The position numbers and the translations under genes are program-made. A stretch of DNA of 22,211 nt from contig DATMRT010000091.1 in assembly GCA_035565975.1 (NCBI GenBank), positions 1-22,211 on the forward strand, in the 5' to 3' direction. This DNA comes from Ga0077530 sp035565975. GTDB lineage: Bacteria; Pseudomonadota; Alphaproteobacteria; Rhizobiales; Hyphomicrobiaceae. Every line of letters begins with the position of its first letter. Positions within the stretch are counted from its first letter, which is position 1. Positions 6,861 through 14,755 of this stretch are shown here, piece after piece. The notes beneath the pieces were generated by a model that did not search any database, was not told the origin of the DNA, and saw only the letters and a program-made list of their open reading frames with translations.

Positions 6861-7934
6861 TCACGCTCGCGGCAGCAGCGCCCAGAAATCCAGATCGAGG
6901 ATCACGCCGGGCGCATACTTCCCGGGCGCCGTCTCGAGCGGGAAGCTCGCGCACGGCAGATCCTTCGTCGCGACCATGCGCAGGCGCAGCGCGCCGACAT
7001 CCTTGCGGCCCGGCACCTCGGCCTTGTCGATGATCCCGGTCCACGCATAGACGGTGTCGCCCGCAAAGGCCGGCGCCACGTGACGCCCGCCGTTGATCGC
7101 CGCGATATGGAACGCGTTGGCGAGGCCGTTGAACGACAGCGCGCGCGCCAGCGAAATCACGACGCCGCCGTAGACCAGCCGCCGGCCGAAGCGGCCTTGC
7201 CCCTCGACATGCTGATTGAAGTGCACGCGCGCCGTGTTCTGATAGAGCCGCGTCGCGATCTGGTGCTCGGCCTCCTCGATGGTCATGCCATCGACGTGAT
7301 CGATCTTTTCACCCACCGCATAGTCGTCCCAGAAGTGCGCCGACCCCGCGAGCGCCTTGTCCCACGAGGCCACGTGCAAAGACGGCACGGCCGCGCCGAG
7401 CTGATCGGCCATCACCGCCTCGGGCAGCTTCGGCACGCTAGGCGTCGGCGCGGGCGCCGACTTGTCGCGCTTCCGCACCATTACCCAGCGGGCATAGGTG
7501 AGCACGGTCGCGCCATCCTGGTTGATGCCGTTCGTGCGGACATAGACGATCCCGGAGTCACCGCTCGAGTTCTCGCGCAGCCCCAGCACTTCCGAGGTCG
7601 CGGTCAGCGTGTCACCCGGAAATACCGGCGCGAGGAAGCGACAGTCCGCATAGCCGAGGTTCGCGATCGCATTGAGCGAGATATCCGGCACGGTCTTGCC
7701 GAGGATCACATGGAAGACGATCAAATCGTCGACCGGAGCAGTCGGGTATCCGATCGCACGCGCGAAAGGCACCGAGGATTGCACGGCGAAGCGGCTGCCG
7801 TAGAGGCCCTGGTAGACCGCCACATCACCCTCGGTGATCGTGCGCGGCGTCGCGTGGGCAATTACCTGCCCGACCCGAAAGGTCTCGAAGAAATTGCCGG
7901 CGCCCGTCTTTGTCGTCGATGTGCTTGCTGTCAT
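6861..7934 (-). CDS. mch: Mesaconyl-CoA hydratase (MaoC-like double hot-dog)
   Basis: Predicted to hydrate mesaconyl-C1-CoA to beta-methylmalyl-CoA in the ethylmalonyl-CoA pathway for acetyl-CoA assimilation. The 357-residue protein has two MaoC-like hot-dog domains (about 10-165 and 190-350). Sequence strongly typical of this family includes GNFFETFRVGQ near the N-terminus, a DDLIVFHVILGKTVPDISLNA segment, ENSSGDSGIVYVRTNG and RWVMVRKRDKSAPAP. The ATG at 7934 has only a weak ribosome site; the family N-terminus begins about 12 residues in, so the start could be slightly shorter. It is monocistronic and convergent with gatA. Other pathway genes are not in the window. A generic MaoC dehydratase is the alternative, but the similarity is specific. 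Confidence 0.87.
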   Translation of the reverse strand: MTASTSTTKTGAGNFFETFRVGQVIAHATPRTITEGDVAVYQGLYGSRFAVQSSVPFARAIGYPTAPVDDLIVFHVILGKTVPDISLNAIANLGYADCRFLAPVFPGDTLTATSEVLGLRENSSGDSGIVYVRTNGINQDGATVLTYARWVMVRKRDKSAPAPTPSVPKLPEAVMADQLGAAVPSLHVASWDKALAGSAHFWDDYAVGEKIDHVDGMTIEEAEHQIATRLYQNTARVHFNQHVEGQGRFGRRLVYGGVVISLARALSFNGLANAFHIAAINGGRHVAPAFAGDTVYAWTGIIDKAEVPGRKDVGALRLRMVATKDLPCASFPLETAPGKYAPGVILDLDFWALLPRA

Positions 7935-8103
7935 CGCTCGTCTGCCGATAGCATGAGGTCAAGCTGGCGCCGCTCCCGTCGAAAGCGCCAGCGCGATCAT
8001 GATGCTGTCTTGAGAAATTCGATACCCTTTTCGCGACTTTGCGGACGTTGCAGCGGACGGGCAATCGCCAAGTAGTCGCACGAGGCAAGGAGGGCAGGTC
8101 GCA

Positions 8104-8931
8104 ATGGCCTCCGAGATCGAACAGCAGGGATCGTCGATCGCCACTTCCGGCGCTCGCCAGGAGACGATGGATGCGTTGCTGGAAGCCTTGCGGCGGGCAT
8201 TGTCGATGGGCGGCGCCGAGGCGGCGCAATCGCGCTTCATTGCGGCTGTCGATCAGGCGCTCGTCGATACCGCGGCCACCCCGCAGGACGCGCATTGGCA
8301 CCTGCTTGATCTCGCCCTCGCCTGTGACCGCGCCGGCGATGCGCTCCTCGCGCGGGGGCGGCTCGACCCGGGCGTCGACATGCTGCGGCGCGGGCTCGCC
8401 ATCCGTGAGAGGCTCGCTCGCATGACCATCACTGACGTGCTGTTCGCCGATACCGTCGAGGTTCCGATCGAGCTCGCCGCCAGTCACATTGCGATCGCGC
8501 ATGCCTATCAGCGCGGCGGCCGCGCGATCCAGGCCCTTGCCGAGATGCAGGCGGGAATTGCCGCCTACCGCCGCGAGCTCGAGAACGGCGGCGATCCTTA
8601 CGCGCTCGACACCCTTGCGGCCCATCTGGAGGATGCCGGGCGAATCGCCCGCGACGTGCCGGATCGCGACACCATGCGCGCCTTGATCTCCGAGAGCCTG
8701 GGCCTCAGGGAGCGCGCGGCACGGCTCGCCCCGGAGGACGCGGACCTTGCGCGCGCCTTCGTCGAGGCCTGCGTCTGGCGCACACCCGACCTCGGTAAAG
8801 AATCCGCGATCTGGCTGGATCGCGCCCGGCGCCTTCTTGCCGATCGAGAGACCACCAGCCATCCCATCCCGGGCACCGGACGCCTGCGTAATCTGGTGGA
8901 TACGGCAGGGGCGCCCTATCTCTCCGGTTGA
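8104..8931 (+). CDS. TPR-like hypothetical protein
   Basis: I do not recognise a named family. The 275-residue product is almost wholly alpha-helical and alanine/arginine-rich, with no signal peptide or membrane segment. At least one good tetratricopeptide-type unit is visible: ACDRAGDALLARGRLDPGVD followed by MLRRGLAIRERLA (about residues 73-105). Two weaker helical pairs lie at about 123-158 and 165-208. A strong ribosome site (AAGGAGGG, 8087-8094) sits 9 bases before the ATG, arguing for real and efficient translation. It ends 215 bp upstream of the molybdenum hydroxylase genes on the same strand and may be a scaffold or regulator related to them, but that is only positional inference. Confidence 0.75.
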   Translation: MASEIEQQGSSIATSGARQETMDALLEALRRALSMGGAEAAQSRFIAAVDQALVDTAATPQDAHWHLLDLALACDRAGDALLARGRLDPGVDMLRRGLAIRERLARMTITDVLFADTVEVPIELAASHIAIAHAYQRGGRAIQALAEMQAGIAAYRRELENGGDPYALDTLAAHLEDAGRIARDVPDRDTMRALISESLGLRERAARLAPEDADLARAFVEACVWRTPDLGKESAIWLDRARRLLADRETTSHPIPGTGRLRNLVDTAGAPYLSG

Positions 8932-8980
8932 GGCCTGAAACATCAACAAGCTACCTGCGGTATGCCTCCGATGTGACATC

Positions 8981-9001
8981 GGGCCTTGCCAAGCAGGGCC
9001 C
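8981..9001 (+). terminator. GC-rich stem-loop upstream of the molybdenum hydroxylase genes
   Basis: GGGCCTTG pairs with CAGGGCCC (one G-U pair) around a 5-base loop, 50 bases after the TPR-like gene. It is immediately preceded by and overlaps the palindrome CCGATGTGACATCGG (8968-8982). No T-run follows, so it could be a Rho-independent-like end, an RNA-processing site or a leader element of the next operon. It shares the 13-mer TGACATCGGGCCT (8974-8986) with the hairpin near 12795. Confidence 0.45.
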
Positions 9002-9146
9002 TGACAGGTTGGAATGGTTATGTACCTGCGCTGAGCCTGCGCCGGCTGCCGGGCCATAGTTTTCGAGCGACCGGTACGCCCTGCGCGGCGGCCAATTCCA
9101 ACACAGGATTCAATCCAGGCGAGCGAACGCACGAGGCAAACACGGC

Positions 9147-10001
9147 ATGAGATATGAGAAACCGACGACGGTCGAGGCGGCGACAGCCCTCCTCGCCGCT
9201 CAGGGTGCGCGAGTGCTCGCCGGAGGCACCGACCTCCTGGTGCAGATGCGCTCGCGCGTATTGAGCCCCGACATCCTGGTGGACATCAAGGGCATCGAGG
9301 CAACCCGCAAGGTCACCAAGGATGCAAGCGGCTACACGATCGGCGCCACGGTCACGGGGGCCGAGCTCAAGGAGCATCCAACACTTTCGAAGGACTGGCC
9401 GGGCCTCGTCGAGGCAGCCAATCTGATTGGCTCGACGCAGGTACAGGGTCGCTGCTCGCTCGGCGGCAATCTGTGCAACGGCTCCCCGGCCGCGGACAGC
9501 GTGCCCGCCATGATCGCGGCGGGCGCCGTCGCCACGATCGCTGGACCCAAGGGCACGCGCACGCTGCCGGTCGAGGACATCATGCTCGCCCCGCGCAAGC
9601 TCGCGCTGACGCCCGGCGAGTTCATCGTCTCCTTCAAGATCCCGGCACGGCCAGCCCACGGCGGCGATGCCTACCTGCGCTTCATCCCGCGCACCGAGAT
9701 GGACATCGCCGTGGTTGGGTGTGGCGTTGCGCTGGCGCTCGATGCCGGCGGCACCTGCACGGCGGCGCGCGTAGCGCTCGGCGCGGTTGCCGCGCGTCCG
9801 CTGCTGGTCGAGGACGCCGGCAAGGCGCTCGTCGGAACCAAGATCGATGATGCGGCGCTGGCAAAGCTGGAAGCAGCAGCGCGCGCCGCGTGCAAGCCGA
9901 TCGACGACAAGCGCGGCACTGTCGAATTCCGCATCGACGTCGCAGGCACCCTCGCCAAGAGAACCGCAAAGATCGCGCTCGAGCGCGCAAGAAAGGTTTG
10001 A
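9147..10001 (+). CDS. Molybdenum hydroxylase FAD-binding medium subunit (CoxM-like)
   Basis: FAD subunit of a xanthine dehydrogenase/CO dehydrogenase-family enzyme, 284 residues. It carries electrons from the Fe-S clusters to the acceptor. FAD pyrophosphate loops are seen as AGGTDL (25-30) and SLGGNLCNGSPAAD (104-117), followed by the CO-dehydrogenase FAD-domain C-terminal part (about 175-280). It is first in a tight operon: the 2Fe-2S subunit start is one base after its stop codon. Order M-S-L is as in the cox and many aldehyde-oxidase-type operons. The gene is intact; the enzyme's substrate cannot be told from this subunit. Confidence 0.92.
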   Translation: MRYEKPTTVEAATALLAAQGARVLAGGTDLLVQMRSRVLSPDILVDIKGIEATRKVTKDASGYTIGATVTGAELKEHPTLSKDWPGLVEAANLIGSTQVQGRCSLGGNLCNGSPAADSVPAMIAAGAVATIAGPKGTRTLPVEDIMLAPRKLALTPGEFIVSFKIPARPAHGGDAYLRFIPRTEMDIAVVGCGVALALDAGGTCTAARVALGAVAARPLLVEDAGKALVGTKIDDAALAKLEAAARAACKPIDDKRGTVEFRIDVAGTLAKRTAKIALERARKV

Positions 10002-10002
10002 G

Positions 10003-10479
10003 ATGGCCAAGCATCACGTAACCACCACCGTCAACGGTGACCCTGTCGAATACCTCTGCGAGAGCGAGCAGACCTTGCTCGACTGCCTCCGCGACGAGCT
10101 CGATCTGATCGGCGCGAAGGAAGGCTGCTCGTCCGGCGATTGCGGCGCGTGCAGCGTGCTGATCGACGGCCGCCTCGTGTGCTCCTGCCTCGTGCTCGGC
10201 GTCGAAGCCGAAGGCAAGAAAGTCGAGACGATCGAGGGCATGGCCCAGGGCGAAGAGCTCCACCCGCTTCAGCGGAAGTTTCTCGAGCACGCGGCCCTGC
10301 AGTGCGGCATCTGTACGCCAGGCGTGCTCGTCGCCGCCAAGGCGCTCCTCGCAAAGAACCCCGATCCTACGGAAACCCAGGTCCGCTACTGGCTCGCGGG
10401 CAATCTCTGCCGCTGCACCGGTTATGACAAGATCGTGCGCGCCGTCATGGACGCCGCCGCTGAGATGAGAGGAGCCTGA
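10003..10479 (+). CDS. Molybdenum hydroxylase 2Fe-2S small subunit (CoxS-like)
   Basis: Electron-transfer subunit of 158 residues with two [2Fe-2S] domains. Plant-ferredoxin-like cluster ligands are Cys42, Cys47, Cys50 and Cys62 (GCSSGDCGACSVLIDG...CSC). The helical-domain cluster uses Cys101, Cys104, Cys136 and Cys138 (CGIC...CRCTGY). All eight ligands are present. The ATG at 10003 is chosen because it follows the preceding stop by one base and matches the family N-terminus (TTTVNGDPVE). The Mo subunit starts 2 bases after its stop, so the three subunits are translationally coupled. Confidence 0.94.
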   Translation: MAKHHVTTTVNGDPVEYLCESEQTLLDCLRDELDLIGAKEGCSSGDCGACSVLIDGRLVCSCLVLGVEAEGKKVETIEGMAQGEELHPLQRKFLEHAALQCGICTPGVLVAAKALLAKNPDPTETQVRYWLAGNLCRCTGYDKIVRAVMDAAAEMRGA

Positions 10480-10481
10480 TC

Positions 10482-12761
10482 ATGCAAGAGCGTGTCAAGA
10501 AGCCCCAGTTCGATGTGGTCGGCACCCGTCCGGTTCGCCCGGATGGCGTCGACAAGGTGACCGGCCGCGCGAAGTACGGCGCGGATCTCAAGATGGCCGG
10601 CCAGCTCGTCGGCAAGGTGCTGCGTTCGCCGCACCCGCACGCCCGCATCAAATCGATCGACGTATCGAAAGCCTTGGCGCTTCCGGGCGTGAAGGCCGTG
10701 GTCACCTCGAAGGACTTCCCCGAGCAGCCATCCGAGTTCATTCCGGCGGGCGAGGGCGTCGTCAACTATCGCGACATGACGAACAACGTGATGGCGCGTG
10801 AGAAGGTGCTCTACGAGGGTCACGCGGTAGCCGCCGTCGCGGCTCTGAACGAAAAGGCCGCACTTGCCGCACTCGATGCCATCAAGGTCGAGTACGAAGT
10901 GCTTCCTCATGTCATCGACGAGATGGAAGCCATCAAGCCCGGCGCGCCCATCCTGCACGAGGACATGATCACGACCGGCGTGACGCCGCCGCCGACGAAG
11001 GCTTCGAACATCTCCAAGCGGGTCGAGTTCAATCTCGGCGATGTCGACAAGGGCTTCGCCGAAGCGGATCTCATCGTCGAGCGCGAATTCAAAACCAAGG
11101 CTGTTCATCAGGGCTACATCGAACCGCATGCTTGTCTCGCATCCGCGTCCGAGGACGGGTCGGCCGAGCTTTGGGTCACGACGCAAGGCCACTGGGTGGT
11201 GCGCGCCTACTGCGCGAAGCTGCTCGACTGGGACATCAGCAAGATCCGCGTGACCTCCTCGGAGATCGGCGGCGGGTTCGGCGGCAAGACCGTCGTCTAC
11301 CTCGAGCCGTTGGCGCTGGCGCTCTCGAAGAAAGCCCAGCGGCCGGTCAAGATGGTCATGAGCCGAGAGGAAGTGTTCAAGGCGAGCGGTCCGACATCCG
11401 GCGGCACGGTTAAAGTGAAGATCGGCGTCAAAAAGGACGGCACCATCACGGCCGGCGAGGCGGAGATCACGCTGCAAGCTGGCGCGTTCCAGGGCAGCCC
11501 GGTGCAGCCCGCGTGCATGTGTGCTTTTGCCAATTACGACCTGGAGAACGTCAAGGTCGTCGGCTACGACGTCGTCTCCAATCGACCCAAGGTTGCCGCC
11601 TATCGCGCGCCCGGCGGTCCGATCTCCACATACGGCGTCGAAAGCCTCGTCGATGAAATCGCCGAGAAACTCGGCATGTGCCCGATCGAGCTTCGTCTGA
11701 AGAACGCCGCGAAGGAAGGTACGCGCGCGGCCTACGGTCCGAAGTTCGGCCCGGTCGGCCTCATCGAATGCCTCGAAGCGGCGAAGGACAGCGACCACTG
11801 GAAGGCGCCGCTCGGCCCGAACCAGGGCCGCGGACTCGCGGCCGGCTTCTGGTTCAACATCGGCGGCGAGACCACCGTGTCGCTGCAGCTCAACGAGGAT
11901 GGCACGCTCACGCTCATGGCCGGCACGCCGGACATCGGCGGCCTGCGCGCATCGCTGTGCATGATGGCGGCGGAAGAGCTGAAGGTCGACGTCAGCAAGA
12001 TCCGGCCCATCATCGCGGACACGAGCTCGCTCGGTTACAACTTCCTCACTGGCGGCAGCCGCTCGACGTTCTCGAGCGGCATGGCGACCGTCGATGCCGC
12101 TCGATCGATCGTCAAGCAGGCCTGCGGCCGCGCGGCAAAGCTCTGGGACATCCCTGAGGAAGCCGTCACGTTCGAGGACGGCATGATCCGTCCGGCAGGC
12201 GAGAACGCCGGCAAGCACAAGCCGATGTCGCTCAGCGATATCGCCAAGGTGGCTGGCAAGACGGGGGGCGCCATCGTCGGCTATGCGGCGATCAGCGCGC
12301 AGGGTGCCGCGCCGAGCTTCGGCGTGCACATCGCGGACACCGAGGTCGATCCGGGCACCGGAAAGGTCACGGTGACGCGCTACACGGCGATCCAGGATGC
12401 CGGCAAGGCCATCCATCCCTCGTACGTCGAAGGACAGTACCAGGGCGGTGCCGTGCAGGGCATCGGCTGGGCGCTCAACGAGGAGTACATCTACGGCGAG
12501 GATGGCAAGCTGCAGAACGCGGGCTTCCTCGACTACCGCGTGCCTGTGGCCTCCGACCTGCCGATGATCGACACGATCATCGTCGAGGTGCCGAACCCGC
12601 GCCATCCCTACGGAGTGCGCGGCATCGGCGAGACGCCGATCGTGCCGCCCATGGCCGCGATCGGTGCCGCCGTGCGCCGCGCGTCCGGCGTTCGCTTCTT
12701 CGAACTGCCCATGTCGCCGCCGAAGGTGCTGAAGGCCATGAAGGCCGCCGGCAAGGCGTGA
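10482..12761 (+). CDS. Molybdenum hydroxylase molybdopterin-binding large subunit
   Basis: Catalytic Mo subunit of the xanthine dehydrogenase/aldehyde oxidase/CoxL superfamily, 759 residues. It has an N-terminal Ald_Xan_dh_C-like domain (about 15-130) and a molybdopterin-binding domain (about 145-745). The GGGFGGK Mo-cofactor loop is at 263-269, an active-site loop AYRAPGGP at 373-380, a GGSR segment at 524-527 and the catalytic glutamate is Glu717 (GIGE). The loop lacks the AYXCSFR motif of form I CO dehydrogenase, so genuine CO oxidation is unlikely. The segment normally reading like VGQG is DIGGLRAS here. Likely substrates are an N-heterocycle, aldehyde or acyl-CoA-type compound; I cannot choose. 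No XdhC- or CoxDEF-like maturation gene is adjacent. Confidence 0.93.
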   Translation: MQERVKKPQFDVVGTRPVRPDGVDKVTGRAKYGADLKMAGQLVGKVLRSPHPHARIKSIDVSKALALPGVKAVVTSKDFPEQPSEFIPAGEGVVNYRDMTNNVMAREKVLYEGHAVAAVAALNEKAALAALDAIKVEYEVLPHVIDEMEAIKPGAPILHEDMITTGVTPPPTKASNISKRVEFNLGDVDKGFAEADLIVEREFKTKAVHQGYIEPHACLASASEDGSAELWVTTQGHWVVRAYCAKLLDWDISKIRVTSSEIGGGFGGKTVVYLEPLALALSKKAQRPVKMVMSREEVFKASGPTSGGTVKVKIGVKKDGTITAGEAEITLQAGAFQGSPVQPACMCAFANYDLENVKVVGYDVVSNRPKVAAYRAPGGPISTYGVESLVDEIAEKLGMCPIELRLKNAAKEGTRAAYGPKFGPVGLIECLEAAKDSDHWKAPLGPNQGRGLAAGFWFNIGGETTVSLQLNEDGTLTLMAGTPDIGGLRASLCMMAAEELKVDVSKIRPIIADTSSLGYNFLTGGSRSTFSSGMATVDAARSIVKQACGRAAKLWDIPEEAVTFEDGMIRPAGENAGKHKPMSLSDIAKVAGKTGGAIVGYAAISAQGAAPSFGVHIADTEVDPGTGKVTVTRYTAIQDAGKAIHPSYVEGQYQGGAVQGIGWALNEEYIYGEDGKLQNAGFLDYRVPVASDLPMIDTIIVEVPNPRHPYGVRGIGETPIVPPMAAIGAAVRRASGVRFFELPMSPPKVLKAMKAAGKA

Positions 12762-12794
12762 TGCGCCCGAGGACGCTCGCGCACCGCGAATGAC

Positions 12795-12823
12795 ATCGGG
12801 CCTGCACGCCGTGCGGGCCCGAT
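12795..12823 (+). terminator. Strong stem-loop between Mo subunit and MoaD-like gene
   Basis: A 13-bp stem (one G-U pair) with a 3-base GCC loop starts 33 bases after the Mo subunit stop and ends 21 bases before the MoaD-like ATG. It is followed only by TATTTCA, a weak T-rich tail. It may be a partial terminator or an mRNA-stabilising hairpin that sets a lower level of the downstream gene. It begins within the 13-mer TGACATCGGGCCT (12791-12803), shared with the hairpin near 8981. Confidence 0.6.
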
Positions 12824-12844
12824 TATTTCACGAGGAGTGAGACG

Positions 12845-13090
12845 ATGGCCCACGTGGTATTGATCGGAAACCTGCGTCAGTACACGGGCGACGTAACGGC
12901 GCTCGACGTCGACGCGGCGAGCGTGCGCCAGCTCTTCCGCAAGCTCGGTGAGAAATTTCCCGAGCTGGCCCCACATCTCGAGGAGGGGCTCGCCGTCGCG
13001 ATCGACGGCCAGATCTACCAGGACGCACTGCTCGAGCCGATCCGCCCCGACTCGGAGGTCCATATCCTGCCGCAGATTGCGGGTGGCTGA
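12845..13090 (+). CDS. MoaD/ThiS-family sulfur-carrier-like protein
   Basis: An 81-residue beta-grasp-type protein ending in Gly80-Gly81, the C-terminus that MoaD/ThiS proteins need for adenylation and thiocarboxylation. The C-terminal part, with DGQIYQDALLEPIRPDSEVHILPQIAGG-like spacing, matches MoaD/ThiS proteins (hydrophobic strand, acidic turn, ILP then GG; about residues 54-81). GAGGAG lies about 8 bases before the ATG. It follows the Mo subunit by 83 bp on the same strand and is probably part of the operon. It may supply sulfur for molybdopterin synthesis or for maturation of this hydroxylase, or serve another sulfur transfer; this is inference from context. The ABC transporter stop is 15 bp away on the other strand. 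Confidence 0.85.
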   Translation: MAHVVLIGNLRQYTGDVTALDVDAASVRQLFRKLGEKFPELAPHLEEGLAVAIDGQIYQDALLEPIRPDSEVHILPQIAGG

Positions 13091-13105
13091 ACCCGAGAGC
13101 GCCGC

Positions 13106-14749
13106 TCACGCGACCGACTGTTGCGCTCCGAAATTGCGGCCCGGAGCGGCGTCGAACAACGCCTTGGTGTACTCGTGCTGGGGACTGCGGAAGACATCCG
13201 CCGTTGTGCCGTGCTCGACGACAACGCCGTTCTTCATCACGGCGATGCGATCGCAAATCTGCGCCGCCACGCGCAAGTCGTGCGTGATGAACAGCACGGC
13301 GAGGTCGAACTGCTTGCGGATGTTGTCGAGCAGCTCCAGCACTTGCGCCTGCACGGAAACGTCCAGCGCCGAGACGGCCTCGTCTGCGATCAGCAGCGTC
13401 GGTCCCATGGCGAGCGCGCGGGCAATACAGATGCGCTGACGCTGGCCGCCGGAGAACTGGTGCGGGTAGCGGTCGAGCGCGTCGGGTGAAAGCCCTACGA
13501 GCCGCATCAACTCGCGCGCCTTCTCCAAGGCCTTGTCCTCTCCCATGCCGAAGTTGATCGGCCCTTCGACGATGGACTGGCCGACCGTGCGGCGGGGATT
13601 GAGCGAACGATAGGGATCCTGGAAGACGATCTGGATATCGCGTCGATAGGGTCTGAGCTCGCGCTCCGGCAGATGTGCGACGTTGGCAGCATCGATGAGA
13701 ATGTCGCCTTCCGTCGGCTCGATCAGACGCGCGATGCAACGCGCGACCGTCGTCTTACCGGAACCCGACTCGCCGACGATGCCGAGCGTCTCGCCCTTGC
13801 GGATGTGAAAGTTCACGTCCTGCGCGGCCTTGACGATGCGCGCCTTGCGGTTGAAGAGCGTGCGGCGGCCATAGATCTTCGAGAGCTGCTTGACCTCGAG
13901 CGCCAGCTTGCCCTCGACGGGCGCGCGCTTCGGCGGCACCAGGCTCGGCACCGCCGCCACCAGCATCTTCGTATAGGCCTCGCGCGGACGCCTCAGCACC
14001 TCGTCGCGCGTGCCTTGCTCGACGACGCGGCCATGCTGCATGACGACCACGCGATCGGCGATCTCGGAGACGACGCCGAAGTCGTGGGTGATGAACATCA
14101 CGCCCGTGTTGCGGCGCGATTGCATCTCCTTGATGAGCCGCAGGATCTGCGCCTGCGTCGTCACGTCGAGAGCCGTCGTCGGCTCGTCGGCGATGAGCAG
14201 CGCCGGATCGAGAACCAGCGCCGCCGCGATCATGATGCGCTGACGCTGGCCGCCCGAGAGCTGATGCGGATAGGCGTCGATCATCAGGTCCGGATCGGGG
14301 AGCTGCACGGCACGCATGATGTCCAGGACGCGCTTGCGCTGCTCGGACGAGCCCAGATCGGTGTGGATCTCGAGCACTTCGGCGACCTGCTGGCCCACGC
14401 GCTGCACGGGATTGAGCGCCGTCATGGGCTCCTGGAAGATCATGCCCATGCGCGTGCCACGCAGTTCGCGCAGGCGGCTGATCCTCGCCTTGGTGGTGTC
14501 CTCGCCCTGCAGGAGCGTCTCGCCAGCCGTGACGACCAGATCCCGCTTCGGCAGAAGACCCATCACAGCCTGCGCCGTGACGGACTTTCCGGAACCGGAC
14601 TCGCCGACGATACACACGATCTCGCGCGGGCCTATGTCGAAGCTGATGCCCTCGATCGCATTCTCGCGATCGGCGCCGCGCGGCAGCCGCACCGTGAGAT
14701 TTCGCACAGAGAGTACGGGCTCAGTCACGCCGGTGAGAACCTCTTGCAT
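13106..14749 (-). CDS. Peptide/nickel-type ABC transporter, fused double ATPase
   Basis: ATP-hydrolysing component with two nucleotide-binding domains in one chain of 547 residues, equivalent to DppD-DppF (or OppD-OppF) fused. Domain 1 has Walker A GESGSGKS (49-56), signature LSGGQ (164-168), Walker B Glu189 and switch His222. Domain 2 has Walker A GESGSGKT (326-333), FSGGQ (432-436), Walker B Glu457 and His490. Both active sites look complete. Oligopeptide-type C-terminal extensions follow each domain. It starts 6 bases after the permease stop codon, within the same minus-strand operon. The substrate is set by the binding protein, not this subunit. Confidence 0.95.
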   Translation of the reverse strand: MQEVLTGVTEPVLSVRNLTVRLPRGADRENAIEGISFDIGPREIVCIVGESGSGKSVTAQAVMGLLPKRDLVVTAGETLLQGEDTTKARISRLRELRGTRMGMIFQEPMTALNPVQRVGQQVAEVLEIHTDLGSSEQRKRVLDIMRAVQLPDPDLMIDAYPHQLSGGQRQRIMIAAALVLDPALLIADEPTTALDVTTQAQILRLIKEMQSRRNTGVMFITHDFGVVSEIADRVVVMQHGRVVEQGTRDEVLRRPREAYTKMLVAAVPSLVPPKRAPVEGKLALEVKQLSKIYGRRTLFNRKARIVKAAQDVNFHIRKGETLGIVGESGSGKTTVARCIARLIEPTEGDILIDAANVAHLPERELRPYRRDIQIVFQDPYRSLNPRRTVGQSIVEGPINFGMGEDKALEKARELMRLVGLSPDALDRYPHQFSGGQRQRICIARALAMGPTLLIADEAVSALDVSVQAQVLELLDNIRKQFDLAVLFITHDLRVAAQICDRIAVMKNGVVVEHGTTADVFRSPQHEYTKALFDAAPGRNFGAQQSVA

Positions 14750-14755
14750 GGCTGC

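Noticed and set aside
7825..9132. Minus-strand 435-codon ORF overlapping the hydratase start and the TPR-like gene
   Set aside because: Overlaps two better-supported genes. The TPR-like gene on the other strand has a strong ribosome site and repeat pattern; this frame shows no recognisable domain.
8932..9146. Moco riboswitch in the leader of the molybdenum hydroxylase genes
   Set aside because: There is secondary structure, but I cannot match it to the Moco RNA consensus; a covariance-model search would decide.
9018..10010. Minus-strand 330-codon ORF opposite the FAD subunit
   Set aside because: Antisense to a clear FAD subunit and without family similarity.
10422..12605. Minus-strand 727-codon ORF opposite the Mo subunit
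   Set aside because: Length alone is misleading at this GC content; the translation is Arg/Asp/His-rich with no domain, while the plus strand is a textbook Mo subunit.
10482..12761. Form I CO dehydrogenase large subunit
   Set aside because: The AYXCSFR active-site motif is missing (AYRAPGGP instead) and no cox accessory genes are present.
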